Of a stretch of 64,000 bases of DNA, positions 11,701-24,513 are shown in pieces; within the stretch, counting starts at the first letter, position 1, and each line of letters starts with the position of its first letter. The position numbers and the translations under genes are program-made. This DNA is from Azolla caroliniana (Eukaryota; Polypodiophyta), in the NCBI GenBank assembly GCA_043228905.1, contig JBHGNT010000023.1:310001-374000 (forward strand), in the 5' to 3' direction. Below the pieces are notes generated by a model. That model had not been told where the DNA came from. It worked only from the letters and a program-made list of their open reading frames with translations, and searched no databases.

Positions 11701-13817
11701 ATTTTGAGACTCAGGTCGAGAGACATGAAGAAATTAGTAAATAAGGGAGGGAGTTGACAAGAGCGCGAGAGTAAATTAAAATGTTCATACCTGGCTCGTG
11801 TGATCCCGGAAATTTGTGTTCAAAGATGCGAATCGAAGCTAACAACACTAGCTATGATATGGAATTAAAAAATCAAGATTTTGAAACTCAGGTCGAGAGA
11901 CATGAAGAAGTTAGTAAATTAGGGGAGGGTGTTGACAAGAGCGCGTGAGTAAATTAAAATGTTCATACCTGGCTCGTGTGATCCCGGATTTTTGTGTTCA
12001 AAGATGCCAATCGAAGCTAACAACACTAGTTATGATATGGAATTAAAAAATCAAGATTTTGAAACTCAGGTCGAGAGACATGAAGAAATTAGTAAATTAG
12101 GGGAGGGAGTTGACAAGAGCGCGAGAGTAAATTAAAATGTTCATACCTGGCTCGTGTGATCCCGGAAATTTGTGTTCAAAGATGCGAATCGAAGCTAACA
12201 ACACTAGCTAGGATATGGAATTGAAAAATCAATATTTTGAAACTCAGGTCGAGAGACATGAAGAAATTAGTAAATTAGAGGAGGGAGTTTAGAAGAGCGC
12301 GTGAGTAAATTAAAATGTTCATAGCTGGCTCGTGTGATATCGGATTTTAGTGTTCAGACATGCGAATCGAAGCTAACAACACTAGCTATGATATGGAATT
12401 AAAAAATCAAGATTTTGAAACTCAGGTCGAGAGACATGAAGAAGTTAGTAAATTAGGGGAGGGAGTTGAGAAGAGCGCGAGAGTAAATTAAAATGTTCAT
12501 ACCTGGCTCGTGTGATCCCGGATTTTTGTCTTCAAAGATACGAATCGAAGCTAACAACACTAGCTATGATATGGAATGAAAAAATCAAGATTTTGAAACT
12601 CAGGTCGAGAGACATGAACAAATTAGTAAATTAGGGGAGGGAGTTGATAAGAGCGCGTGAGTAAATTAAAATGTTCATACTTGGCTCGTGTGATCCCGGG
12701 ATTTTGTGTTCAAGGATGCGAATCGAAGCTAACAACACTAGCTATGATATGGAATTAAAAAATCAAGATTTTGAAACTCAGGTCGAGAGACATGAAGAAG
12801 TTAGTAAATTAGGGGAGGGTGTTGACAAGAGCGCGTGAGTAAATTAAAATGTTCATACCTGGCTCGTGTGATCCCGGATTTTTGTGTTCAAAGATGCGAA
12901 TCGAAGCCAACAACACTGGCTATGATATGGAATTAAAAAATCAAGATTTTGAAACTCAGGTCGAGAGACATGAAGAAATTAGTAAAGTAGGGGAGGGAGT
13001 TGAGGAGAGCGCGTGAGTAAATTTAAATGTTCATAGCAGGCTCGTGTGATATCGGATTTTAGTGTTCAAACATGCGAATTGAAGCTAACAACACTAACTA
13101 TGATATGGAATTGAAAAATCAAGATTTTGAAACTTGGGTCGAGAGATATCAAGAAATTAGTAAATTACATGAGGGAGTTGAGAAGAGCGCGTGAGTAAAT
13201 TAAAATGTTCATAGCTGGCTCGTGTGATCCCGGATTTTTGTGTTCAAACATTCGAATCAAAGCTAACAACACTAGCTATGATAAGGAATGAAAAAATCAA
13301 GATTTTGAAACTCAGGTCGAGAGACATGAAGATATTAGTAAATTAGAGGAGGGAGTTGAGAAGAGCGCGTGAGTAAATTAAAATGTTCATAGCTGGCTCG
13401 TGTGATCCCGGAATTTTATGTTCAAAGATGTGAATCGAAGCTAACAACACTACGTATGATATGGAATTAAAAAATCAAGATTTTGAAACTCAGGTCGAGA
13501 GACATCAAGAAATTAGTAAATTAGAGGAGGGAGCTAAGAAGAGCGGGTGAGTAAATTAAAATGTTCATAGCTGGCTCGTGTGATATCGGATTTTAGTGTT
13601 CAAAGATGCGAATCGAAACTAACAACACGACCTATGATATGGAATGAAAAAATCAAGATTTTGAAACTCACGTCGAGAGACATGAAGAAATTAGTAAATT
13701 AGAGGAGGGGGTTGAGAAGAGCACGTGAGTAAATTAAAATGTTCATAGCTGGCTCGTGTGATCCCGGATTTTTATGTTCAAAGATGCGAATCGAAGCTAA
13801 GAACACTACGTATTATA

Positions 13818-14062
13818 TGGAATGAAAAAAACAAGATTTTGAAACTCAGATCGAGAGACATGAAGAAATTAGTAAATTAGGGGAGGGTGTTGATAAGAGC
13901 GCGTGAGTAAATTAAAATGGTCATACTTGGCTCGTTTGATCCCGGGATTTTGTGTTCAAAGATGCGAATCGAAGCTAAAATCCGATATCATAGCTGGCTC
14001 GTGTGATATCGGATTTTAGTGTTCAAACATGCGAGTCAAAGCTAACAACACTAGCTATGATA
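13818..14062 (+). repeat. Enlarged monomer, 245 bp, with inverted junction
   Basis: Anchors are 245 bp apart, 67 bp more than normal. The monomer runs to GCGAATCGAAG and then, instead of GCTAACAACACT, reads CTAAAATCCGATATCA, the reverse complement of the downstream TGATATCGGATTTTAG. It then restarts at TAGCTGGCTCGTG and repeats the last third of a monomer. This is the only place I found satellite sequence in inverted orientation. Confidence 0.88.
13975..14019. repeat. Perfect 16-bp inverted repeat, 13-base loop
   Basis: CTAAAATCCGATATCA (13,975-13,990) and TGATATCGGATTTTAG (14,004-14,019) are exact reverse complements, separated by TAGCTGGCTCGTG. The right arm is ordinary satellite. The left arm is the same box copied in reverse, which is typical of a fold-back or template-switch event during DNA synthesis. 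Confidence 0.9.
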
Positions 14063-14240
14063 AGGAATTAAAAAATCAAGATTTTGAAACTTCGGTCGAG
14101 AGACATGAAGATATTAGTAAAGTAGGGGAGGGAGTTGAGGAGAGCGCGTGAGTAAATTAAAATGTTCATAGCTGGCTCGTGTGATCCCGGGATTTTGTGT
14201 TCAAAGATGCGAATCGAAGCTAACAACACTAACTATGACA

Positions 14241-14397
14241 TGGAATTGAAAAATCAAGATTTTGAAACTTGGGTCGAGAGATATCAAGAAATTAGTAAAT
14301 TACATGAGGGAGTTGAGAAGAGCGCGTGAGTAAATTAAAATGTTCATAGCTGGCTCGTGTGATATCGGATTTTAGTGTTCGGATTTTAGTTATGATA
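14241..14397 (+). repeat. Rearranged monomer, 157 bp, with templated filler
   Basis: Anchors at 14,241 and 14,398 are 157 bp apart. After TTTAGTGTTC the sequence repeats GGATTTTAGT, a 10-bp copy of the box just upstream (monomer 127-136), then resumes at TATGATATGG. About 31 bp (141-171) is lost and 10 bp of filler gained. Filler copied from nearby is a mark of end joining with template switching. Confidence 0.85.
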
Positions 14398-16080
14398 TGG
14401 ATTTAGAAAATCAAGATTTTGAAACTCAGGTCGAGAGACATGAAGAAATTAGTAAATTAGGGGAGGGAGTTGACAAGAGCGCGAGAGTAAATTAAAATGT
14501 TCATACCTGGCTCGTGTGATCCCGGAAATTTGTGTTCAAAGATGCGAATCGAAGCTAACAACACTAGCTATGATATGGAATTAAAAAATCAAGATTTTGA
14601 AACTCAGATCGAGAGACATGAAGAAGTTAGTAAATTAGGGGAGGGTGTTGACAAGAGCGCGTGAGTAAATTAAAATGTTCATACCTGGCTCGTGTGATCC
14701 CGGATTTTTGTGTTCAAAGATGCCAATCGAAGCTAACAACACTAGTTATGATATGGAATTAAAAAATCAAGATTTTGAAACTCAGGTCGAGAGACATGAA
14801 GAAATTAGTAAATTAGGGGAGGGAGTTGACAAGAGCGCGAGAGTAAATTAAAATGTTCATAGCTGGCTCGTGTGATATCGGATTTTAGTATTCATAAATG
14901 CGAATCGAAGCAAACAACACTACGTATGATATGGAATGAAAAAATCAAGATTTTGAAACTCAGGTCGAGAGACATGAAAAATTAGTAAATTAGGGGAGGG
15001 AGTTGATAAGAGCGCGTGAGTAAATTAAAATGTTCATACTTGGCTCGTGTGATACCGGGATTTTGTGTTCAAAGATGCGAATCGAAGCTAACAACACTAG
15101 CTACGATATGGAATTAAAAAATCAAGATTTTGAAACTCAGGTCGAGAGACATGAAGAAGTTAGTAAATTAGGGGAGGGTGTTGACAAGAGCGCGTGAGTA
15201 AATTAAAATGTTCATACCTGGCTCGTGTGATCCCGGATTTTTGTGTCCAAAGATGCGAATCGAAGCTAACAACACTGGCTATGATTTGGAATTAAAAAAT
15301 CAAGATTTTGAAACTCAGGTCGAGAGACATGAAGAAATAAGTAAAGTAGGGGAGGGAGTTGAGGAGAGCGCGTGAGTAAATTAAAATGTTCATAGCTGGC
15401 TCGTGTGATATCGGATTTTAGTGTTCAAACATGCGAATCAAAGCTAACAACACTAGCTATGATAAGGAATTAAAAAATCAAGATTTTGAAACTTGGGTCG
15501 AGAGACATCAGGAAATTAGTAAATTACATGAGGGAGTTGAGAAGAGCGCGTGAGTAAATTAAAATGTTCATAGCTGGCTCGTGTGATATCGGATTTTAGT
15601 GTTCAAACATTCGAATCAAAGCTAACAACACTAGCTATGATAAGGAATGAGAAAATCAAGATTTTGAAACTCAGGTCAAGAGACATGAAGATATTAGTAA
15701 ATTAGAGGAGGGAGTTGAGAAGAGCGCGTGAGTAAATTAAAATGTTCATAGCTGGCTCGTGTGATCCCGGATTTTTATGTTCAAAGATGTGAATCGAAGC
15801 TAACAACACTACGTATGATATGGAATTAAAAAATCAAGATTTTGAAACTAAGGTCGAAAGACATCAAGAAATTAGTAAATTAGAGGAGGGAGCTAAGAAG
15901 AGCGCGTGAGTAAATTAAAATGTTCATAGCTGGCTCGTGTGATATCGGATTTTAGTGTTCAAAGATGCGAATCGAAACTAACAACACGAGCTATGATATG
16001 GAATGAAAAAATCAAGATTTTGAAACTCACGTCGAGAGACATGAAGAAATTAGTAAATTAGAGGAGGGGGTTGAGAAGAG

Positions 16081-19000
16081 CACGTGAGTAAATAAAATGT
16101 TCATAGCTGGCTCGTGTGATCCCGGATTTTTATGTTCAAAGATGCGAATCGAAGCTAAGAACACTACGTATTATATGGAATGAAAAAACCAAGATTTTGA
16201 AACTCAGGTCGAGAGACATGAAGATATTAGTAAAGTAGGGGAGGGAGTTGAGGAGAGCGCGTGAGTAAATTAAAATGTTCATAGCTGGCTCGTGTGATCC
16301 CGGGATTTTGTGTTCAAAGATGCGAATCGAAGCTAACAACACTAACTATGACATGGAATTGAAAAATCAAGATTTTGAAACTTGGGTCGAGAGATATCAA
16401 GAAATTAGTAAATTACATGAGGGAGTTGAGAAGAGCGCGTGAGTAAATTAAAATGTTCATAGCTGGCTCGTGTGATATCGGATTTTAGTGTTCAAACATG
16501 CGAATCGAAGCTAACAACACTAGCTATGATATGGAATTAAAAAATCAAGATTTTGAAACTTGGGTCGAGAGACATCAAGAAATTAGTAAATTACATGAGG
16601 GAGTTGAGAAGAGCGCGTGAGTAAATTAAAATGTTCATAGCTGGCTCGTGTGATATCGGATTTTAGTGTTCAAACATGCGAATCAAAGCTAACAACACTA
16701 GCTATGATAAGGAATTAAAAAATCAAGATTTTGAAACTTGGGTCGAGAGACATCAGGAAATTAGTAAATTACATGAGGGAGTTGAGAAGAGCGCGTGAGT
16801 AAATTAAAATGTTCATAGCTGGCTCGTGTGATATCGGATTTTAGTGTTCAAACATTCGAATCAAAGCTAACAACACTAGCTATGATAAGGAATGAGAAAA
16901 TCAAGATTTTGAAACTCAGGTCAAGAGACATGAAGATATTAGTAAATTAGAGGAGGGAGTTGAGAAGAGCGCGTGAGTAAATTAAAATGTTCATAGCTGG
17001 CTCGTGTGATCCCGGATTTTTATGTTCAAAGATGTGAATCGAAGCTAACAACACTACGTATGATATGGAATTAAAAAATCAAGATTTTGAAACTAAGGTT
17101 GAAAGACATCAAGAAATTAGTAAATTAGAGGAGGGAGCTAAGAAGAGCGCGTGAGTAAATTAAAATGTTCATAGCTGGCTCGTGTGATATCGGATTTTAG
17201 TGTTCAAAGATGCGAATCGAAACTAACAACACGAGCTATGATATGGAATGAAAAAATCAAGATTTTGAAACTCACGTCGAGAGACATGAAGAAATTAGTA
17301 AATTAGAGGAGGGGGTTGAGAAGAGCACGTGAGTAAATAAAATGTTCATAGCTGGCTCGTGTGATCCCGGATTTTTATGTTCAAAGATGCGAATCGAAGC
17401 TAAGAACACTACGTATTATATGGAATGAAAAAACCAAGATTTTGAAACTCAGGTCGAGAGACATGAAGAAATTAGTAAATTAGGGGAGGGAGTTGATAAG
17501 AGCGCGTGAGTAAATTAAAATGGTCATACTTGGCTCGTGTGATCCCGGGATTTTGTGTTCAAAGATGCTAATCGAAGCTAACAACACTAACTATGACATG
17601 GAATTGAAAAATCAAGATTTTGAAACTCAGGTCGAGAGATATCAAGAAATTAGTAAATTACATGAGGGAGTTGAGAAGAGCGCGTGAGTAAATTAAAATG
17701 TTCATAGCTGGCTCGTGTGATATCGGATTTTAGTGTTCAAACATGCGAATCGAAGCTAACAACACTAGCTATGATATGGAATTAAAAAATCAAGATTTTG
17801 AAACTTGGGTCGAGAGACATCAAGAAATTAGTAAATTACATGAGGGAGTTGAGAAGAGCGCGTGAGTAAATTAAAATGTTCATAGCTGGCTCGTGTGATA
17901 TCGGATTTTAGTGTTCAAACATACGAATCAAAGCTAACAACACTAGCTATGATAAGGAATTAAAAAATCAAGATTTTGAAACTTGGGTCGAGAGACATCA
18001 GGAAATTAGTAAATTACATGAGGGAGTTGAGAAGAGCGCGTGAGTAAATTAAAATGTTCATAGCTGGCTCGTGTGATATCGGATTTTAGTGTTCAAACAT
18101 TCGAATCAAAGCTAACAACACTAGCTATGATAAGGAATGAGAAAATCAAGATTTTGAAACTCAGGTCAAGAGACATGAAGATATTAGTAAATTAGAGGAG
18201 GGAGTTGAGAAGAGCGCGTGAGTAAATTAAAATGTTCATAGCTGGCTCGTGTGATCCCGGATTTTTATGTTCAAAGATGTGAATCGAAGCTAACAACACT
18301 ACGTATGATATGGAATTAAAAAATCAAGATTTTGAAACTAAGGTCGAAAGACATCAAGAAATTAGTAAATTAGAGGAGGGAGCTAAGAAGAGCGCGTGAG
18401 TAAATTAAAATGTTCATAGCTGGCTCGTGTGATATCGGATTTTAGTGTTCAAAGATGCGAATCGAAACTAACAACACGAGCTATCATATGGAATGAAAAA
18501 ATCAAGATTTTGAAACTCACGTCGAGAGACATGAAGAAATTAGTAAATTAGAGGAGGGGGTTGAGAAGAGCACGTGAGTAAATAAAATGTTCATACCTGG
18601 CTCGTGTGATCCCGGATTTTTATGTTCAAAGATGCGAATCGAAGCTAAGAACACTACGTATTATATGGAATGAAAAAACCAAGATTTTGAAACTCAGGTC
18701 GAGAGACATGAAGAAATTAGTAAATTAGGGGAGGGAGTTGATAAGAGCGCGTGAGTAAATTAAAATGGTCATACTTGGCTCGTGTGATCCCGGGATTTTG
18801 TGTTCAAAGATGCGAATCGAAGCTAACAACACTAGCTATGATATGGAATTAAAAAATCAAGATTTTGAAACTCAGGTCGAGAGACATGAAGAAGTTAGTA
18901 AATTAGGGGAGGGTGTTGACAAGAGCGCGTGAGTAAATTAAAATGTTCATAGCTGGCTCGTGTGATATCGGATTTTAGTGTTCAAAGATGCGAATCGAAA

Positions 19001-21060
19001 CTAACAACACGAGCTATCATATGGAATGAAAAAATCAAGATTTTGAAACTCACGTCGAGAGACATGAAGAAATTAGTAAATTAGAGGAGGGGGTTGAGAA
19101 GAGCACGTGAGTAAATTAAAATGTTCATAGCTGGCTCGTGTGATCCCGGATTTTTATGTTCAAAGATGCGAATCGAAGCTAACAACACTAGCTATGATAA
19201 GGAATTAAAAAATCAAGATTTTGAAACTTGGGTCGAGAGACATCAGGAAATTAGTAAATTACATGAGGGAGTTGAGAAGAGCGCGTGAGTAAATTAAAAT
19301 GTTCATAGCTGGCTCGTGTGATATCGGATTTTAGTGTTCAAACATTCGAATCAAAGCTAACAACACTAGCTATGATAAGGAATGAGAAAATCAAGATTTT
19401 GAAACTCAGGTCAAGAGACATGAAGATATTAGTAAATTAGAGGAGGGAGTTGAGAAGAGCGCGTGAGTAAATTAAAATGTTCATAGCTGGCTCGTGTGAT
19501 CCCGGATTTTTATGTTCAAAGATGTGAATCGAAGCTAACAACACTACGTATGATATGGAATTAAAAAATCAAGATTTTGAAACTAAGGTCGAAAGACATC
19601 AAGAAATTAGTAAATTAGAGGAGGGAGCTAAGAAGAGCGCGTGAGTAAATTAAAATGTTCATAGCTGGCTCGTGTGATATCGGATTTTAGTGTTCAAAGA
19701 TGCGAATCGAAACTAACAACACGAGCTATCATATGGAATGAAAAAATCAAGATTTTGAAACTCACGTCGAGAGACATGAAGAAATTAGTAAATTAGAGGA
19801 GGGGGTTGAGAAGAGCACGTGAGTAAATAAAATGTTCATACCTGGCTCGTGTGATCCCGGATTTTTATGTTCAAAGATGCGAATCGAAGCTAAGAACACT
19901 ACGTATTATATGGAATGAAAAAACCAAGATTTTGAAACTCAGGTCGAGAGACATGAAGAAATTAGTAAATTAGGGGAGGGAGTTGATAAGAGCGCGTGAG
20001 TAAATTAAAATGGTCATACTTGGCTCGTGTGATCCCGGGATTTTGTGTTCAAAGATGCGAATCGAAGCTAACAACACTAGCTATGATATGGAATTAAAAA
20101 ATCAAGATTTTGAAACTCAGGTCGAGAGACATGAAGAAGTTAGTAAATTAGGGGAGGGTGTTGACAAGAGCGCGTGAGTAAATTAAAATGTTCATAGCTG
20201 GCTCGTGTGATATCGGATTTTAGTGTTCAAAGATGCGAATCGAAACTAACAACACGAGCTATCATATGGAATGAAAAAATCAAGATTTTGAAACTCACGT
20301 CGAGAGACATGAAGAAATTAGTAAATTAGAGGAGGGGGTTGAGAAGAGCACGTGAGTAAATTAAAATGTTCATAGCTGGCTCGTGTGATCCCGGATTTTT
20401 ATGTTCAAAGATGCGAATCGAAGCTAACAACACTAGCTATGATAAGGAATTAAAAAATCAAGATTTTGAAACTTGGGTCGAGAGACATCAGGAAATTAGT
20501 AAATTACATGAGGGAGTTGAGAAGAGCGCGTGAGTAAATTAAAATGTTCATAGCTGGCTCGTGTGATATCGGATTTTAGTGTTCAAACATTCGAATCAAA
20601 GCTAACAACACTAGCTATGATAAGGAATGAGAAAATCAAGATTTTGAAACTCAGGTCAAGAGACATGAAGATATTAGTAAATTAGAGGAGGGAGTTGAGA
20701 AGAGCGCGTGAGTAAATTAAAATGTTCATAGCTGGCTCGTGTGATCCCGGATTTTTATGTTCAAAGATGTGAATCGAAGCTAACAACACTACGTATGATA
20801 TGGAATTAAAAAATCAAGATTTTGAAACTAAGGTCGAAAGACATCAAGAAATTAGTAAATTAGAGGAGGGAGCTAAGAAGAGCGCGTGAGTAAATTAAAA
20901 TGTTCATAGCTGGCTCGTGTGATATCGGATTTTAGTGTTCAAAGATGCGAATCGAAACTAACAACACGAGCTATCATATGGAATGAAAAAATCAAGATTT
21001 TGAAACTCACGTCGAGAGACATGAAGAAATTAGTAAATTAGAGGAGGGGGTTGAGAAGAG
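16081..21060 (+). repeat. 7-monomer HOR, 1,245 bp, four units
   Basis: The tag CACGTGAGTAAATAAAATG (one T lost from AAATTAAAA) occurs at 16,081, 17,326, 18,571, 19,816 and 21,061, exactly 1,245 bp apart (7 x 178 minus 1). Slots in the first unit: 1, AAACCAAG; 2, AACTATGACATGG with GAGATATC; 3, CATCAAG with ACATGAG; 4, GATAAGGAATT with CATCAGG; 5, GATAAGGAATGAG with TCAAGAG; 6, TACGTATGAT with ACTAAGG; 7, TCACG with GAGGAGGGGG. Units 3 and 4 keep slots 1 and 4-7 but carry other monomers in slots 2 and 3 (GAAGTTAG/GTGTTGAC, then a slot-7-like TCACG monomer with ATCATATGG). Length is kept while content is replaced. Confidence 0.92.
16136..16342 (-). other. Chance open frame in satellite, not a gene
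   Basis: A 68-codon minus-strand frame crosses little more than one monomer. It is open because AAAGTAGGGGAG replaces the usual AAATTAGGGGAG at about 16,232, turning a minus-strand TAA into TAC. Since 178 is not a multiple of 3, the frame shifts at each monomer and soon meets a stop. I see no signal, domain or coding bias. Confidence 0.9.
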
Positions 21061-22735
21061 CACGTGAGTAAATAAAATGTTCATACCTGGCTCGTGTGAT
21101 CCCGGATTTTTATGTTCAAAGATGCGAATCGAAGCTAAGAACACTACGTATTATATGGAATGAAAAAACCAAGATTTTGAAACTCAGGTCGAGAGACATG
21201 AAGAAATTAGTAAATTAGGGGAGGGAGTTGATAAGAGCGCGTGAGTAAATTAAAATGGTCATACTTGGCTCGTGTGATCCCGGGATTTTGTGTTCAAAGA
21301 TGCGAATCGAAGCTAACAACACTAGCTATGATATGGAATTAAAAAATCAAGATTTTGAAACTCAGGTCGAGAGACATGAAGAAGTTAGTAAATTAGGGGA
21401 GGGTGTTGACAAGAGCGCGTGAGTAAATTAAAATGTTCATAGCTGGCTCGTGTGATATCGGATTTTTGTGTTCAAAGATGCGAATCGAAACTAACAACAC
21501 GAGCTATCATATGGAATGAAAAAATCAAGATTTTGAAACTCACGTCGAGAGACATGAAGAAATTAGTAAATTAGAGGAGGGGGTTGAGAAGAGCACGTGA
21601 GTAAATTAAAATGTTCATAGCTGGCTCGTGTGATCCCGGATTTTTATGTTCAAAGATGCGAATCGAAGCTAACAACACTACGTATTATATGGAATGAAAA
21701 AATCAAGATTTTGAAACTCAGGTCGAGAGACATGAATAAATTAGTAAATTAGGGGAGGGAGTTGATAAGAGCGCGTGAGTAAATTAAAATGGTCATACTT
21801 GGCTCGTGTGATCCCGGGATTTTTCGTTCAAAGATGCGAATCGAACCTAACAACACTAGCTATGATATGGAATTAAAAAATCAAGATTTTGAAACTCAGG
21901 TCGAGAGACATGAAGAAGTTAGTAAATTAGGGGAGCGTGTTGACAAGAGCGCGTGAGTAAATTAAAATGTTCATACCTGGCTCGTGTGATCCCGGATTTT
22001 TGTGTTCAAAGATGCCAATCGAAGCTAACAACACTAGTTATGATATGGAATTAAAAAATCAAGATTTTGAAACTCACGTCGAGAGACATGAAGAAATTAG
22101 TAAATTAGGGGAGGGAGTTGACAAGAGCGCGAGAGTAAATTAAAATGTTCATACCTGGCTCGTGTGATCCCGGAAATTTGTGTTCAAAGATGCGAATCGA
22201 AGCTAACAACACTAGCTATGATATGGAATTAAATAATCAAGATTTTGAAACTCAGGTCGAGAGACATGAAGAAGTTAGTAAATTAGGGGAGGGTGTTGAC
22301 AAGAGCGCGTGAGTAAATTAAAATGTTCATACCTGGCTCGTGTGATCCCGGATTTTTGTGTTCAAAGATGCCAATCGAAGCTAACAACACTAGTTATGAT
22401 ATGGAATTAAAAAATCAAGATTTTGAAACTCAGGTCGAGAGACGTGAAGAAATTAGTAAATTAGGGGAGGGAGTTGACAAGAGCGCGAGAGTAAATTAAA
22501 ATGTTCATAGCTGGCTCGTGTGATATCGGATTTTATTGTTCATAGATGGGAATCGAAGCAAACAACACTACGTATTATATGGAATGAAAAAATCAAGATT
22601 TTGAAACTTAGGTCGAGAGACATGAAGAAATTAGTAAATTAGGGGAGGGACTTGATAAGAGCGCGTGAGTAAATTAAAATGTTCATACTTGGCTCGTGTG
22701 ATCCCGGGATTTTGTGTTCAAAGATGCGAATCGAA
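21061..22735 (+). repeat. End of 7-monomer HOR and transition
   Basis: After the tag at 21,061 the HOR starts again with the AAACCAAG monomer, the GAAGTTAG/GTGTTGAC monomer and the TCACG/CACGTG monomer. It then departs with TACGTATTATATGG followed by AAAAAATCAAG and CATGAATAAATTAG. From about 21,840 the CCAATCG/TAGTTATGAT and CCGGAAATTT types return, resembling those of 5-12 kb. A GACGTGAAG monomer and a TGTTCATAGATGGGAATCG monomer close the block. No gene. Confidence 0.75.
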
Positions 22736-24513
22736 GCTACCAACACTAGCTATGATATGGAATTAAAAAATCAAGATTTTGAAACTCAGGTCGAGAGACA
22801 TGAAGAAATTAGTAAAGTAGGGGAGGGAGTTGACAAGAGCGCGAGAGTAAATTAAAATGTTCATAGCTGGCTCGTGTGATATCGGATTTTAGTGTTCATA
22901 GATGCGAATCGAAGTAAACAACACTACGTATGATATGGAATGAAAAAATCAAGATTTTGAAACTCAGGTCGAGAGACATGAAGAAATTAGTAAATTAGGG
23001 GAGGGAGTTGATAAGAGCGCGTGAGTAAATTAAAATGTTCATACTTGGCTCGTGTGATCCCGAGATTTTGGGTTCAAAGATGCGAATGGAAGCTAACAAC
23101 ACTAGCTATGATATGGAATTAAAAAATCAAGATTTTGAAACTCAGGTCGAGAGACATGAAGAAGTTAGTAAATTAGGGGAGGGTGTTGACAAGAGCGCGT
23201 GAGTAAATTAAAATGTTCATACCTGGCTCGTGTGATCCCGGATTTTTGTGTTCAAAGATGCCAATCGAAGCTAACAACACTAGTTATGATATGGCATTAA
23301 AAAATCAAGATTTTGAGACTCAGGTTGAGAGACATGAAGAAATTAGTAAATAAGGGAGGGAGTTGACAAGAGCGCGAGAGTAAATTAAAATGTTCATACC
23401 TGGCTCGTGTGATCCCGGAAATTTGTGTTCAAAGATGCGAATCGAAGCTAACAACACTAGCTATGATATGGAATTAAAAAATCAAGATTTTGAAACTCAG
23501 GTCGAGAGACATGAAGAAGTTAGTAAATTAGGGGAGGGTGTTGACAAGAGCGCGTGAGTAAATTAAAATGGTCATACTTGGCTCGTGTGATCCCGGGATT
23601 TTGTGTTCAAAGATGCGAATCGAAGCTACCAACACTAGCTATGATATGGAATTAAAAAATCAAGATTTTGAAACTCAGGTCGAGAGACATGAAGAAATTA
23701 GTAAAGTAGGGGAGGGAGTTGACAAGAGCGCGAGAGTAAATTAAAATGTTCATAGCTGGCTCGTGTGATATCGGATTTTAGTGTTCATAGATGCGAATCG
23801 AAGTAAACAACACTACGTATGATATGGAATGAAAAAATCAAGATTTTGAAACTCAGGTCGAGAGACATGAAGAAATTAGTAAATTAGGGGAGGGAGTTGA
23901 TAAGAGCGCGTGAGTAAATTAAAATGTTCATACTTGGCTCGTGTGATCCCGAGATTTTGGGTTCAAAGATGCGAATGGAAGCTAACAACACTAGCTATGA
24001 TATGGAATTAAAAAATCAAGATTTTGAAACTCAGGTCGAGAGACATGAAGAAGTTAGTAAATTAGGGGAGGGTGTTGACAAGAGCGCGTGAGTAAATTAA
24101 AATGTTCATACCTGGCTCGTGTGATCCCGGATTTTTGTGTTCAAAGATGCCAATCGAAGCTAACAACACTAGTTATGATATGGCATTAAAAAATCAAGAT
24201 TTTGAGACTCAGGTTGAGAGACATGAAGAAATTAGTAAATAAGGGAGGGAGTTGACAAGAGCGCGAGAGTAAATTAAAATGTTCATACCTGGCTCGTGTG
24301 ATCCCGGAAATTTGTGTTCAAAGATGCGAATCGAAGCTAACAACACTAGCTATGATATGGAATTAAAAAATCAAGATTTTGAAACTCAGGTCGAGAGACA
24401 TGAAGAAGTTAGTAAATTAGGGGAGGGTGTTGACAAGAGCGCGTGAGTAAATTAAAATGTTCATACCTGGCTCGTGTGATCCCGGATTTTTGTGTTCAAA
24501 GATGCCAATCGAA
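22736..24513 (+). repeat. 5-monomer tandem duplication, 889 bp, two copies
   Basis: The rare GCTACCAAC in place of GCTAACAAC occurs at 22,736 and 23,625, 889 bp apart (5 x 178 minus 1). Each copy also carries CCCGAGATTTTGGGTTC, GCGAATGGAAG, TATGGCATTAAA and the single-base loss AAATAAGGG (23,348 and about 24,237). The shared private changes show a recent direct duplication. The second copy passes into a TGATTTGAAATT monomer near 24,535. Confidence 0.88.

Larger units (their letters stand above)
11700..16080 (+). repeat. Transitional satellite block with rearranged monomers
   Basis: Monomer classes shift here from the GTTGAC/GCGAGAG types to the left to the ACATGAG and CATCAAG types to the right. 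Two single-base losses lie near 11,690 (five A instead of six) and 11,739 (AAATAAGGG), and another at about 14,975. Two rearranged monomers at 13,818-14,062 and 14,241-14,397 are described separately. I see no clean HOR period and no gene. Confidence 0.75.

Noticed and set aside
16136-16342. 68-residue minus-strand open reading frame
   Set aside because: It lies wholly in satellite, is open through one T-to-G change in AAATTAGGGG, and is not kept in neighbouring monomers. Because 178 is not a multiple of three, no frame persists along the array.
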